Of a DNA stretch of 64,000 bases, positions 32,274 to 43,732 are shown in pieces. A model generated the notes under the pieces. It worked only from the letters and a program-made list of their open reading frames with translations. It made no database searches and had not been told where the DNA came from. How positions within the stretch are numbered: position 1 is the stretch's first letter; every line of letters starts with the position of its first letter. Source of the DNA: Triparma columacea (taxonomy: Eukaryota > Sar > Bolidophyceae > Parmales > Triparmaceae); the NCBI GenBank assembly GCA_030267965.1, contig BRYA01000073.1, forward strand, positions 1,040-65,039, given 5' to 3'. The position numbers and the translations under genes were made by a program.

Positions 32274-34755
32274 TCATTCCCACCCCACCTTGGGCATTGA
32301 AACATCGTTCGCCAGCCCACACAAGTTGTACCCGAACTCGAGGTATGCAATTCCTTGCGCTCCCCAGTTGGTTCCCCATTGGTTCTTTAATATCCAGTAG
32401 CTCACGTCATCGTCATCCCCAGAGGAGGCGAGGTGGTAGCCGATTACAATGAGGCAGTGATCCATGTCCTTGTAATTGCTACTACAGTACAGAGACTGGT
32501 GATGACATGGTAAGGGGGGGGAGTGACGATGGTGAGGAGTGAAGCAAACAAGAGTCTCTATGCTCTGCTCCTAATGGGGCTCACCTGATCTTTCGCGCTC
32601 AATATTCCCCCGACGTAGTTCCTCAGTGCGCTCGCGTCCAAGCAAACCGCTGCAGGCCCGTAGCTTGCGATATTCCTCGCCATTAGCTGCTCGTCCTGTT
32701 CTTCACAATCGCATCCCCTGTTACCCAACACGTAGCACGTACAGGGTTGTGTCGCATACTCGTATCCCGAGATGAACGGCAGGGAGGCTGTGGATTCTCC
32801 AGTCTTCACCTCTCCATCTTCCTCCCCCCCTTCCTCTTCCATTTCGGTGATCGCTGCGCAAACGTCAGCCTTATCGTTTTCGTAAAGAGCCTTAAAAAGG
32901 TCGTCGTAATCGTCCTCGCAACCTCCCCCGTCATCCCAAATTCCGGTCCCCTTCCCTGCTACGTAAGAGTACGCGTTCTGGGGCCATCCCCCGTCGCAGC
33001 CCAAGGTCCCAGACTGGTCGCACGATACGATCTCTGAGGTGCACAAATTCACCCACTCCCCGGACTCCATATACAGCTTGCTCTCAATGGTTTGGGCGGC
33101 GGCTATTGCCCAGCAAGCCCCGCAGGACGACTGTTGGACGGTCGTCTCGGACACGACGCCGTAGTCGCGCCAGTCTAAGGAAGTGGGGAGAGAGCTCCAT
33201 GAGTATTTGGGGGAAGCGACGTTGCTGCCCGAAAAGGAACTACCCGTGATCAATATCCAAAGTGTGCACCAGAACCCGCACGCTTGCTCATTGCTATCAT
33301 CCGCGCCGTCTGCCTCTTCTTCGTACGCTTGGTTTGCCCTGATGCTCTCCGGAGGGGAAATGAGCATGGCTCCAAATTCCTCCTCGTTGAAATCCGAGAA
33401 GAAGTTGAAGCCGAATATGTGCTGTGTCTTGGTCAATGGACATGGGCCGTACGCATCGTTCAGAGCCTTGACAGCTGAACGTGCTGACAACCAGTTGTCG
33501 TATCTGGGGACGGGACGGGGCGACGAGCGAAGCAATTAGGAGGGGTGGTGTTGTTTTTGATAAGTGAGTTTAGATAACATTTAGGAAAAACTTCTACGTC
33601 GCAGTGTGCAAACTGTGATTCCTTCTTTGTTGTCTATTCTCACCTTTTCTCAGCCTCCGCTGAGGAATCGTAGGTCTTGTTAAACGTTGAAGCGTAAGAG
33701 ACGAAGTCAAACCATAGATCCTGCGAAGCGAGGAGAGCGAAGGCAAGGAACAAACCTGCGATTTAGTAGTCAAGCAATGTCATAAGGGGGGTACAGGGGC
33801 GGTCTCTTCACCGCATTCTCACCTCTTCTTTCCTGTCAACGGAGAAAAAGTAGTCATCGTCGTCTGTCGTCGTGTTGTGGGCTGGGTGAAAAAAAACCAA
33901 GTCGGAATTTGTTGAGAGGGATCTAGCGAAGGTAATTTCGGTTGAGGAGTAGTCGGTGGTGTTGAGCTGCGAGCGGCGAGGGGTTTGTGAAGCAGGTGAG
34001 ACGCAGAAAGGGCAACCAAAACCTAACCCAACATTTTTTTCACTCTCACCTCTACAGCAGTGAACGCGACAACAAAGAAGGTAGCCGATGCGACAACAAA
34101 GAAGAGTAGGATGTTCTCTAGGGTCAGGGGAACGACGTAGTGACCACCACGGAGGGTCTTCCGGAAGGTTCCGCCTGTCTGAAGGAACTGAAAGGGAGGA
34201 AGACGGTAGCGACAAGAAAGGGGATAACGTTAGAATGTTTTGAGGGAGTATAAGGATTAGGGTTTAGCAAAGTCGACTTCGACACCCTCCTCACTGCGCT
34301 CCTTGCTCCTCCTCACTCTGGGGACATTCTCACCTTCTTCGCCTTGTTCAGTGAAATCTCAAAGTCCATGTGATCGGATTCGAACGTTGGGGCGCAATCC
34401 TCGTCTGAATCACTTGACTCAATGTCCTCGAAACTGCGTCTGGACGATAAAAGGGTCGGCAAGTGTCAGAATTTCAAACCCTCAACGGGAAGCAACCTGG
34501 AACCCTGAAATTGGTGCTTTCTTACCTTTTTGCGAACGTGGAACTCAGCATGGATGGAAGGTGGACAACAGAATGTTCAAGCCCTGAAAGCCACAAGGCT
34601 CTAGTCTTTGAGGGTGAGGGGTGAGGAAGCAGTGTTGGTTCTGGTGCCGATGAGAGAGAGGTGTGAAAATGAGGGGATTTCTCGTCGATATCGTCAATTG
34701 GCGAGTAACATTCTCTCAGTGGATGGGAAATTCGTGGTGTTGCACGTTTGTACAT
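32274..34755 (-). CDS. Membrane-anchored papain-family (C1A) cysteine protease
   Basis: Seven exons fit: 34755-34526, 34439-34334, 34187-34050, 33966-33823, 33720-33644, 33503-32585 and 32495-32274 (611 residues). Residues 1-130 are soluble and Ser/Asp-rich. One transmembrane segment follows (ENILLFFVVASATFFVVAF, ~137-157), giving a type II topology. An I29-like propeptide begins at ~207 (DLWFDFVSYASTFNKTY). The mature enzyme has CGACWA (catalytic Cys ~362), DHCLIVIGY (His ~551) and ILKNQWGTNWG (Asn ~576). Several extra Cys pairs and an acidic loop occur. It is probably a vacuolar or endolysosomal protease delivered as a membrane precursor. All junction phases agree. Confidence 0.82.
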
Positions 34756-35002
34756 GATTCGTGAGGGGATTGTTAGTTAAAATGAGGGTGGAAAGTGGAG
34801 AATCCCCAATGCCCCAATCTGGGGTCTGGGCAGCAGGCAAAACACTACTTTCACCTTAATCTTGTTGTGTTTTTGATTTCGACCTTTCATTTGCCGTTTC
34901 AACGGTCATTATACTGTCTTGGTAGTACATATCAGCTTCTTGACGGACCTACAGTAGTAAAAACACCACCTCCTCAACGAGAAAAAAAAAAAACTTTAAC
35001 CT

Positions 35003-36530
35003 ATGCGATCCTCTAGATCTTCCTCCGATGCCTCGACCCTCCTCGTTCTGATCAAAGGCCTCCAATTTTTCAGTTCGTTAAGCGATGTAGCGTGGAATCG
35101 CTTCCAGCCATTGTTGTATATGAGTCAAGGTTACTCAACACAGCAGATAGGCACGTTGAAGACGATTTCTTTCGCTACGAAATTCCTTGGAGGTCCGCTC
35201 TGGTCGCTTGCATCCGATATGAAGAGCCCAGTTGTTGTGTTGATGTTTTCCTACTTCCTCGGCTTGCTGACTCTGGTTTCTGTCCGTTATCTTCTCCTGA
35301 TACAGGCTCCATTCTGGATGTTCATTATAGCCCGTGTACTTCGCTCTGCGACTAACGCGGTGGGACCGCTGCGAGACGCAATCACTCTGGAGCACACAAA
35401 AAAGAGGAAGGACGAGGAGTCCTACGGGAGGCAGCGACTCTTTGCGAGCCTTGCATGGGGGATGGGGAGTTACCTTGGTGGATATCTAATAGGTAAGCGA
35501 GGAGGAGATGGAGGGGGCGAAGTTCGGAGGGTGAAGCTCGTCCCAGCTACAGTCCCCACTCGACAGCGTTGACTGATTCGTAGCTTACACCCTCTTGGTT
35601 ATTGCTCCTCCCTGCTCAGATATATTCGGACTCTGGTGTGTCTTCCCTTATACGTTTGGTATGACGATCCTAACGGTGGCCCTACTCGCGGTAATTTGGA
35701 AGCTATCGTCAGGGGATGTTGAGACGGAAAAGAGGGAGTTAAAAAAGAAGGCGTCCCCAAGAGAAATTTTATCTTCCCTCAAGTCACTCATCAACTACAG
35801 ACCCGTCAGGTTGTATATCTTTTGCGTCGCTGTGCTAGGATTTGCCATGGTTCTCGTAGATACGGTTTTGCAGATACAGATTGAGAAGCTGGGTGGGTCC
35901 CGGTCCTTCTCCGGCCTAACGACCTTATCGTCTATCCTAGGCGGTATACCGATATTCTGGTACTCCAAGAGAATCTTTGTCCACCAAGGTGGCTGGAAGA
36001 TGCTCTGGTATGCCATGGCTATCGTGATGTTCCGCCTCCCCCTCCTTGCCTACTTCGTAGTCACAGAGGACGACCTATCTTACATCCTCCCAATTCAGTT
36101 GTTCCACGGTGTCGCATTCGCGCTCATTTGGTCGGGAGGCACAGACTACCTCCAGCATCATGCCCCGCCCATGGTGACGGCCTCGACTCAGACGATCCTT
36201 TCAACCACGTACTTTACAATCGGCCAAGGGGTAGGAAACATCTTCTGGATGAGCCTCTACGATAACATGGGGCCAAAGAAGATGTACATGCTTGGAACTG
36301 CGATCGTGACGGCCGCTTACGCGGCGTCTCTATTTGCAATGAAGATCAATAACAGGAACAGGAAGCTTGATGACAGGGATCATGACCTTCTGCTTCCCAT
36401 GGCCAACGGGAGCAGCAATAGCTCAACGTACATCGAAGGCGGGATTGGCTTAACTAGTAGTAGTAGTGGTAGAAATTCCAATGCCGTGGAGAGTAGATCA
36501 TACAGGAGAACGGATGTGACCGTCGTATAG
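35003..36530 (+). CDS. Major facilitator superfamily transporter (MFS_1-like)
   Basis: Exons 35003-35492 and 35584-36530 join in phase 1 (478 residues). About twelve hydrophobic helices are visible. The family-like loop between helices two and three reads WSLASDMKS. Helix four/five segments contain RVLRSATNAVGPLRDAI. The C-terminal 50 residues are Ser/Asn-rich and soluble. The layout resembles MFSD6/MFS_1-like permeases. The substrate cannot be inferred. It shares its type, though not obvious close similarity, with the MFS gene at 53401-54813. Confidence 0.78.
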
Positions 36531-36619
36531 TACTAGCTCACACTTAAAAGACTATTGTATTGTATAACTCATATTATGATATTTTAGCGCCTCCCCGCGC
36601 TCTGTTCATTTTCCATGTG

Positions 36620-39600
36620 TCATACCAGCGTCTCGCTGTTAATGCCTAACCTCATCATCAGTCGCTTGACCTGTTTTTCCTTCTGCGCCCTCTCCAATTG
36701 CGTCACTGCGCTTGAGTCGTCTTCCTCCGACTCGTTGAAGACCGGAAGGAGCGAGAGTGGAACCTTAGGGAAGGGTTTCACCATGACCCTGGTTAATTCG
36801 GGAGGCTCTGTCGTCTCTGTATCTTCAGAGAGCATGGACACATTTTGAAGTTGGTCTTCGATGAGCTCAGGGTTGCTACGAGGCTCGCTCTCGTAAAGAA
36901 TTCCAGCCGAACTTGGTTTCGATTCACCCCCCATTCTCTCTCCTCCCTCCCCCTCTCCAACATCTTCCCCTGCCTCCCCTGCCTCTCCTGCCCCCCCCGC
37001 CTTCAAGGCGATAAAGCCAAACAACTCTTCCTCCTCCGAGTCTGAGGACAACGATCGCTGTGCATCAATGCGCTCTCGTTCGGACGATGATATCTGGTTG
37101 ATGTGCACGTATTCCGTCTCCCTCTCAGGGGCGGGAGGGATGTTTTTATCGGGCTCCGTTGGGGGTGGCGTCGGGATGTTGGAGGGGGGGGGCTTCCTGG
37201 GGGGATTCTGAGGAGAAGGGGGCTCTGAGCACGGCGTGAAATCCCTGTCTGAAAATATGCCGCGCTCAAACCCGCCCTTGATCGAATCGTCCTCGTTGTC
37301 GCAGTCCTCCACATCAACCAGCTTGTTCTGGAAGAGCAGGTTCCTGATGATTCCGAGAAATCCCGACGAGTTAAACCCGAAGGTTTTCCTTATGGTTTGC
37401 TCGACAGCCCACAGGGCGTCTTGGTCCAAGACTTTCTCTGTGTTTTCAGGAAGCTGTGTCAGCTGGAAAATCTCAGCCGAGACTTCGATGGTGCTTTTGA
37501 CATCTGAATCTGCTGAGACATCAACCTTAACCTCGCACTTAAAATCGCCTTGCTCGAAAGCATAGACCACCGTCAATTCCCCCCCATTCTTCTTGCTGTC
37601 CTGTGGCACTGTGATCTCTTGGGAGAGAAAGATCCACTGGACGTCTCCCTTTCCGCCCTCGACGGCGCTGTGCTGGACGCAGCAGTGGTAGTTTCTCGAA
37701 AAGCCTGTCATGTTCTCGGCTACATTAAGGCCCGGGCCCCTGGAGCCGATGGATTCGGTCGAGCTTCTTGTGCTGCCGTGGCCCGACAACTCCATGTCGA
37801 ACCATCCGCCAACGCTTTGTTCTTGGTGACCCTTTGCTTCTCTCCAAGTCTCAAGCACGGGGCTCCTCACGTCAAGCAGTAGCAACCTAAGCCCCAAGAA
37901 GCCAAAGTCAGCCGTAATCCGTCCTATCGCTCTCTGCATAACTGGAGAGACGTTTATCCAGCCGCTGTCGTGCTTAGACATCGACGGATCGTAAACGAGC
38001 TTCGGGCTCGCCTCCATTGCTTTCAGGCCAAGCTTGATTAATATCGTTGCTTCGATGGTTGGGGCGAGGAAGACTATCGACGAGGTGCTGCCGGTACTGT
38101 GGGTGTGGCTGGGTAGATTAGCTAGGATGAACGAAGTGACGACTGAAATCGCGAGACAATTTGGACACCATTTGTTACACCTTCAAAGGAAATAGGCAGC
38201 AACAACCACTGTGACACCCACTCGCTGTGGCATCTCCTTTTGTCTCACCTGGAAAATAATACCTCGAGAAGGCGGCAGATTTCTGACGTTGTGGCGGTGT
38301 CTGGGAACTCGGACGTGTGTGAAAATTGGTGGTTGATGTACTGAATATTGCTAATGCTCGAGCCGACCCCGTCTAGTAATATCTTCCCTTTCTTGAACTG
38401 GAGCAATGCGCGACCGCCCTTAAGGTCCTCGACAATGATTCCGCAAGTCAGAAACTCAACGAAAGCCGTCGTGAACTCCTTCACCTCCTGCGTATTTGGA
38501 AGTTCGCTGCCTCCGGAGAGCTCATTGTGCAAGATGCACGTTGGAATAGAAACCGACCTCACCCTGAGCTCAGTCTCGCAGTGCTTGAGGAGATCGTAGA
38601 GAGGGGCTGCCTCGCTGACCTCGATCTCGCCTTTGGACTGCCACTCTAGAACTTCCGTCATAGTGACCTCCCTCTGTTTTCTTACCCCGTATATCCACTC
38701 GTTAATGCCCTCGCGGAAAGCAAGGGAGCTGCTGCTGACGCCAATGCCGGTGAAGGTGCCCCGAGACAAGGTGAACACGGAAAGGTCATCTGTGGGCTCG
38801 AACGAATACTTGGACGAAGCTTCAATCAGCTCGGGGTAAGAACTCACTTTGCTATTTTTCTTGAGAGTCGAGACGGCCTCTGAGGTGAGAAGGACCACGT
38901 GCTCGGTGATTCCGCCGCCAAATGTGAGCCCCATCCCCCTTTTGCTGAAATGGACGTTAATAGGTGGAGACCAACCTGACGGGTTGCGAAGGAAAAGGAT
39001 ACCGTCCCCTTTCGAGACTGACAAGACAAGGTTGACTGAGCTGCACGATACGATTGCGAGTCCTGCACAGTGCGAGACCTCATGTTGAAACTGTTCCCTG
39101 TAAGACATCGGCTCGTCTAGCTGTTTGACACACGCGTTTTTGCTGCAGAGTGTCATGTCGCAGCGTGTTGGAGATTCTGGCATGTCGCAGCGTGTTGGAG
39201 ATTCTGGTGTAGGCAGGGTTTGGTGGGTTAGAGAGGCGGGCGGTACTGCGTGATGTTGAAGAATGGTTTCACACACACGCACCTTTAATAAAGTCACTGC
39301 AGCCAAGGCTGAGTCGAATCTTTGCTTTCCTGGATCGCGGTGGTTTCGGCTCGTCCGATTGCGTCTTCGTCTTCTGTTTCATCATGGCTGCAAGCTCCTT
39401 CTCGATGAGGTCCCCCCCAAGATTACTCCCAAACCTGCTCTCGTCGTCCTCATCGTCCTCTTTGTCCTCGTCGTTTTCCCGTGCTTCATCACCATCGTCG
39501 TGCTCGCCCCCCAAGAACATTTTCAGCGTATCATGGGCGTTAGCGGTGCTGTTCCCTAAATTTTCTGACAGCATGCGGACCGCAATGACGATTGATTCGC

Positions 39601-39775
39601 ATGTTTCAAGTGCCTTAGAAAACGACTCATAAGTGCATCGCACTCCCTCGAGCTCCTCCACCCTGCAATCTGACTGCGCTTCGCTAATTCCTTGGTCCCT
39701 GACTTCCCTAAAGGTCTGTATCCATCCTCCCGTCATATGTCCTGTCGTAATTACGGCGCGCCCTCGCATTGACAT
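36620..39775 (-). CDS. SYLF-domain protein with long acidic C-terminus
   Basis: Three exons, 39775-39283, 39203-38249 and 38096-36620, give 974 residues with agreeing phases. A SYLF (Ysc84-type, phosphoinositide- and actin-associated) domain lies at ~205-380: CAGLAIVSCSSVNLVLSV, NPSGWSPPINV, GMGLTFGGGITEHVVLL, FTLSRGTFTGIGVSS. The N-terminal 160 residues include a very acidic stretch (ENDEDKEDDEDDE). The C-terminal third is proline- and acid-rich and disordered-looking. SYLF proteins act at membrane-actin interfaces in endocytosis, so a related role is likely. The frame before the ATG is also open for ~200 bp, so an extra 5' exon cannot be excluded. Confidence 0.72.
39154..39207 (-). repeat. 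27 bp tandem duplication carrying a splice acceptor
   Basis: The 27 bp unit is present twice head to tail (39154-39180 and 39181-39207). Each copy contains the sense sequence CCAG|AATCTCC, so both offer an acceptor in the same phase. Using one or the other includes or skips nine residues. Confidence 0.85.
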
Positions 39776-40230
39776 GAACTCAAAGGAAGGTGATGTTGGA
39801 TCGAGATGTACAATTGTAATTTTTGAGTCTCCCGGGATATCAGACGTGTGTATGGTCCTGTGTTGCGGGATACGACAGGTAAAAGGGGGCGAATGGTGGG
39901 CGAAGACATGGGATGAGTTGGCTATTTGGGATGAGAGTGAAACACCTCTCTCTCGTCTGCTTTGGTGTCTCCCTGTTTTCTCTCAGAGACGTGGCGCATG
40001 CGACTCTAGCAGCATTACTTTACCTCATTTTGTCCTCCATGTACGCTGCGGACTTATCAATAAACGTATTCAGCATGATAATGATTCCAAATATGAAATT
40101 TTATAGGGTGTACGTTGGAGAGACAGCTGGGCAATTTTCCAGGTTTTCCCCTAACCCTCCTGAGCTATTTAGCGTCTTTAACACAGTCTCATTTCTATCA
40201 TAACACCCTCAATCACACAACAAAAAGGTC
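39776..40230. promoter_or_regulatory. Divergent spacer with an open minus-strand frame
   Basis: The 455 bp lie between outward-facing starts. Minus-strand sequence in frame with the SYLF gene stays open from the ATG back to about 39995 without another ATG. This could be an unrecognised upstream exon or 5' UTR. Nothing else is supported. Confidence 0.35.
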
Positions 40231-40953
40231 ATGAACGTCAAATACACAGTGATCACCTATGATAAGGTGTCAGACACATTCTCAATCTCTGAAGACGACG
40301 ACGACAACGCTAGTGAAGACAACAAGGAAGAAGAGGAGGTGGAGGAATTGTGTCATGACTTGTTCAAGGACTTCGCACCAACACGGAAGAATGAGAGGGC
40401 TGAGAAGAGTAATGAGAAGAGTAATGAAATTCCGACAGGTGCCACATCTACAGAGCGTCAGGAGGCCCTTCAGGAGCTCGCCTCGTATGTTGTTTTATGT
40501 GGTGGGACGCGAAATCTACTCGATGGCTGGTCTGCTAGACGTTACTCGTCAGGAGCATGGTACTGCGTTTCAAAGGAGGGAGAGAGTTTCACAAGTCGCG
40601 CCAAAGTTGCTCGTTGGTTCAAGCTCCCTGGTGCCCCGAAAGTTGAGCAGTCAAGGAAAAGAAAGCTCACCCCGTATGATGCCCTTGAAGAGCTCGCCTC
40701 ATATGTCGTTTTATGTGGTGGAGAGCGAGATCTACTCGAGGGCTGGTCTGCTAGACAAGATACGTCAAAAATTTGGCACTACGAATCGAAGACGGGAACG
40801 AGGTTCCACAGTCGCCCCAAAATTGCTCGTTGGCTCGAGCTCCCTGGTGCCCCGATGCTTGTGCAGCGCACTAGCAAAAATATTGCTTCTGTGCAGCAGC
40901 AGCAGCAGAGTGTTCGCAGACTCTCACAAGTGTCCAAGAAAAGGAAGAGGTGA
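40231..40953 (+). CDS. Protein with duplicated MBD-like module
   Basis: This is a single exon of 240 residues. The N-terminal 75 residues are acidic (EDDDDNASEDNKEEEEVEE). Two repeats follow at ~80-137 and ~152-210. Each starts ELASYVVLCGG, has LL(D/E)GWSAR, a W/Y pair, a G...F.SR motif and ARW(F/L)(K/E)LPGAP. The pattern (GW, aromatic strand, G-F-x-S-R/K, then a helix) resembles methyl-CpG-binding/TAM-type domains, but this is shape similarity only. The C-terminus has a polyglutamine patch and a basic nuclear-localisation-like end (VSKKRKR). A nuclear DNA-associated role is inferred. Confidence 0.72.
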   Translation: MNVKYTVITYDKVSDTFSISEDDDDNASEDNKEEEEVEELCHDLFKDFAPTRKNERAEKSNEKSNEIPTGATSTERQEALQELASYVVLCGGTRNLLDGWSARRYSSGAWYCVSKEGESFTSRAKVARWFKLPGAPKVEQSRKRKLTPYDALEELASYVVLCGGERDLLEGWSARQDTSKIWHYESKTGTRFHSRPKIARWLELPGAPMLVQRTSKNIASVQQQQQSVRRLSQVSKKRKR

Positions 40954-40995
40954 GGTTCGAAAAGCACTGCCCCTGTGGTTTCAAGAAGATAAATT

Positions 40996-41946
40996 TTATT
41001 CTTTTTTATCAGCCGATATGCCGTCCTTTTTCTTTGTCTTCTTTTTCTTCTTCTTCTTTTTCTTCTTCGTACCATTCTGCTTCGCACTATCCATTTGTCC
41101 TTGATGTTGTGCTGTCTGTTGCTTCTTGCTCTCACGTAACTTCGTTCGGTAATCGAGATGTTGGTGTATTGCCTCTAGGTTGGTCTCGAGAGCTTTATCG
41201 TCTCTATGCTTGTGGAGTGCTTTTGCTTCTGTAAACTGTGGGAAATGAGTTGGGAGAAGTTGGGAGGAGTTGGAAGGAGTTAGGAAGAGCGGAAGAAGTG
41301 GAGCGACGCTCGAAGGGTCGGGTTCAGTGCTTAGAACCGCGCAGCTCGTTTCATCTTAGCACGTTTCGAACTCAAACAGCTTTGTCCGTCGTGCCGCCCT
41401 CAAAGTTGTGTCGAGGCCCTCTCACCTGGTTCAGGGCATCATCCAATAGATTGCTCCTCATGAGGCAGACCCCAAGGTTCATGGCCCCCTCCGAGCTTGT
41501 CGGGTCGAGCTTGCGCGCCAATTTAAAGTAACCGAGGGCGGAAGCCTGGTCCCCTTGCTGCGCCGCCTTGAGGCCTAGCTGGGTGGCCTCCTTGAAGGGA
41601 TGCAGTTTGGGGTCCTCAGCCCCCTCATTGGTATAAACGTTGCCGTACTCTGGGTCGGCACTGAAGGGCCACGCACCATCTTGCTCTTGGTTGATTCGCG
41701 TATGAGGTTCGGATGCTCCTTGATTGGTTATGTACACCGTCAGGATTGCCACCACCACAAGGAGGAATCTTGAGTTTGAGAGAAGGAGAGTTATTATCGA
41801 GTTGTGCTGAGAGGAACAAATAAAGATTAGGAAATGGGGTGTGAGACTCAATGGCGAAAGCGATTAAGGTAGGCAGTTGGAAGGGAGGGAGGGAAACACT
41901 GAAGCGCCCGCCCAGTAGAGCAGTAGAAAACATACCTCATTCATTG
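40996..41946 (-). CDS. Signal-anchored TPR-like protein with poly-lysine tail
   Basis: Exons 41946-41938, 41806-41426 and 41235-40996 give 209 residues, all phase 0. Exon 1 would be only three codons (MNE) before a strong GTATGT donor. A signal-anchor helix follows (FLLVVVAILTVYI). One TPR-like pair (ALGYFKLARKLDPTSSEGA, LLDDALNQFTEAKALHKH) is followed by a helical region and a run of lysines near the end. It is probably an ER or organelle membrane protein with a TPR docking surface. The three-codon first exon is the weakest part of the model. Confidence 0.62.
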
Positions 41947-42181
41947 CTTCAAGCTGCGGGGAAGAGCGCCGTCGAACGCCCTTCCGTCCACGTGGCATTT
42001 GGAGAGTTGGAGCGTTCTGGGGGCCAATAGGAGGGGATAATAAGGTTCAGGGTCAAGTCCAAGGGGATTGTGGAGAATGTCGGCTCTTTTGCTCTTTTGT
42101 TCACTTTCATCAAATATTAAGCAAAGGCTTTTGCGAAGCTTTCCTGACACCCAGAACATCACCCGACGCTAGAGTTTCCCT

Positions 42182-43597
42182 ATGTCGTATTTTTGGTCGT
42201 CGGCAGCGGAAAATGAGAGACCAACACCTGTAACTGTTTTCTTCGATTGGTGTGCAAAACAGCAGAGCATCTTGCAGGATCACATGGATAAGTTTGACTG
42301 GGAGATCCCTGTGAGTAGATCGAAGTAGTCAGATGGCGTTCTAATGACTGTGTGTGTGCGTCTTGGCTAAACCCCCCATCCCCCCACCCCCACCCCTTCT
42401 CTCCCCTCTCCAACTCAGACAACAGCGTCGTCTGCCTACGAGCGAGTTGCCCCAACCGCCTTTGAGGCTTTCTTCATGTCGGCTCCTCTCCTCGTCTGGT
42501 TCTTCATGTCGAATTCCTCAGCGTCCTCTGCTGTGCAGAGCTTGAGCTCAGCGTCTTCTGGCTTGGACATGAGGAAGATGTGGTGGAAAGAGAATGCTGA
42601 TATTCAAAACGCCCTGAAGCACTACAAAGAGAGCACTGCGGGAGACAGACAGAAGAAGGAGGAAGTGGAAGAACCTCCCAAGGTCAAGGCCAATGAACCG
42701 GTGAAGGCGACCCCAAACGAGAAGGAGGTTCCCAGCAGCTCAGGGATTAGAGTAAACTTCCAAGACAAGATGATCTACTCGTTCTCTGTCATTAACGTCG
42801 CACTCACGGCCTACATATTTGGTCACTTTCCGTCGCGGTTCTACATGTGGCACGTCCCAAAGTGCGTGACCATGCTCAGCTACCGCTGGTACTTATGGAA
42901 GACTGACGGGACCGGGAGGCACTACCTTTTCTACGACTTTTGTTACGCAGCCAACTTCCTCTCCCTCTACCTCCTCCTCTTCTCCCCCCACTCCCCCGAC
43001 CTCTTCGTCGTCCTCTTCACCGTCGCCAACGGTCCCTTGGCCTGGAGTGTCCTCGCCTTCAACAACTCCCTAATCTTCCACTCGGCCCAGCACATGACGT
43101 CGGCCTTCATACACACGAGCCCCATGCTTTTAACATTCGGGATGCGCTGGTACTCCACCCCCGAGCTCACAGTGTGTCCCCCCGCCGGCTGCATGGACGT
43201 CCCCAAGTCCCGCCTCTTCAAGGACACAATGGTTTACTTTTACCTACCCTGGCTTTTCTCTTACTACGTGTGGGTTTTCCTCGTCCTCAGGACGCGATCC
43301 TCCAACAAGACGACCCTCTTCGAGCACGTCAAGCGGATAGGTGGTCGTAAGTATTTATCCATGATCGGAGAAAACGACCTTCTCCAGAAGTTCGTCTTCA
43401 TGCTCTGCCACCTTGCGTTCGCGTCCTTCACCATGCTCCTCTCCAGCTTCTTCTTCCATCACAAGAGGAGCCACTTCATCTTCGTGTTTGTCATCTGCTT
43501 TAGCTGCGCATGGAATGGAAGCGGATACTACATTAAAGTGCTTGAGGAGAGGGAGGCGCTGAGAAGAGATAAGGACGGAGGCAAGAAGAAAGCTTGA
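42182..43597 (+). CDS. GPC1: Glycerophosphocholine acyltransferase (GPC1 family)
   Basis: Exons 42182-42310 and 42419-43597 join in phase 0 (435 residues). The DUF2838/GPC1 pattern is clear: SRFYMWHVPK, YLFYDFCYAANFL, ANGPLAWSVLAFNNSLIFHS, MTSAFIHTSPML, then conserved membrane helices. GPC1 enzymes acylate glycerophosphocholine with acyl-CoA to lysophosphatidylcholine in the ER membrane, supporting phosphatidylcholine remodelling. About eight hydrophobic segments are present. The N-terminus is a soluble helix-rich region with a Lys/Glu/Pro linker. The C-terminus is basic (DKDGGKKKA). It is divergent from the TPR-like gene with ~235 bp between starts. Confidence 0.85.
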
Positions 43598-43635
43598 TTG
43601 GGGGGCATGGATTGATTGAAGAAGGCGAGGAAGAC

Positions 43636-43730
43636 AGAGAAACAAACATTTTGTTTTCCCAAACGATGTAATGTTCTACTACTTTGACTTCAGAGAAACA
43701 AACATTTTGTTTTCCCAAACGATGCAATGT
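43636..43730. repeat. Direct repeat after GPC1, two ~39 bp copies
   Basis: AGAGAAACAAACATTTTGTT and the following ~19 bases occur at 43636-43674 and again at 43692-43730 with one clear mismatch. The second copy ends beside the stop codon of the convergent minus-strand gene. Confidence 0.9.
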
Positions 43731-43732
43731 GA

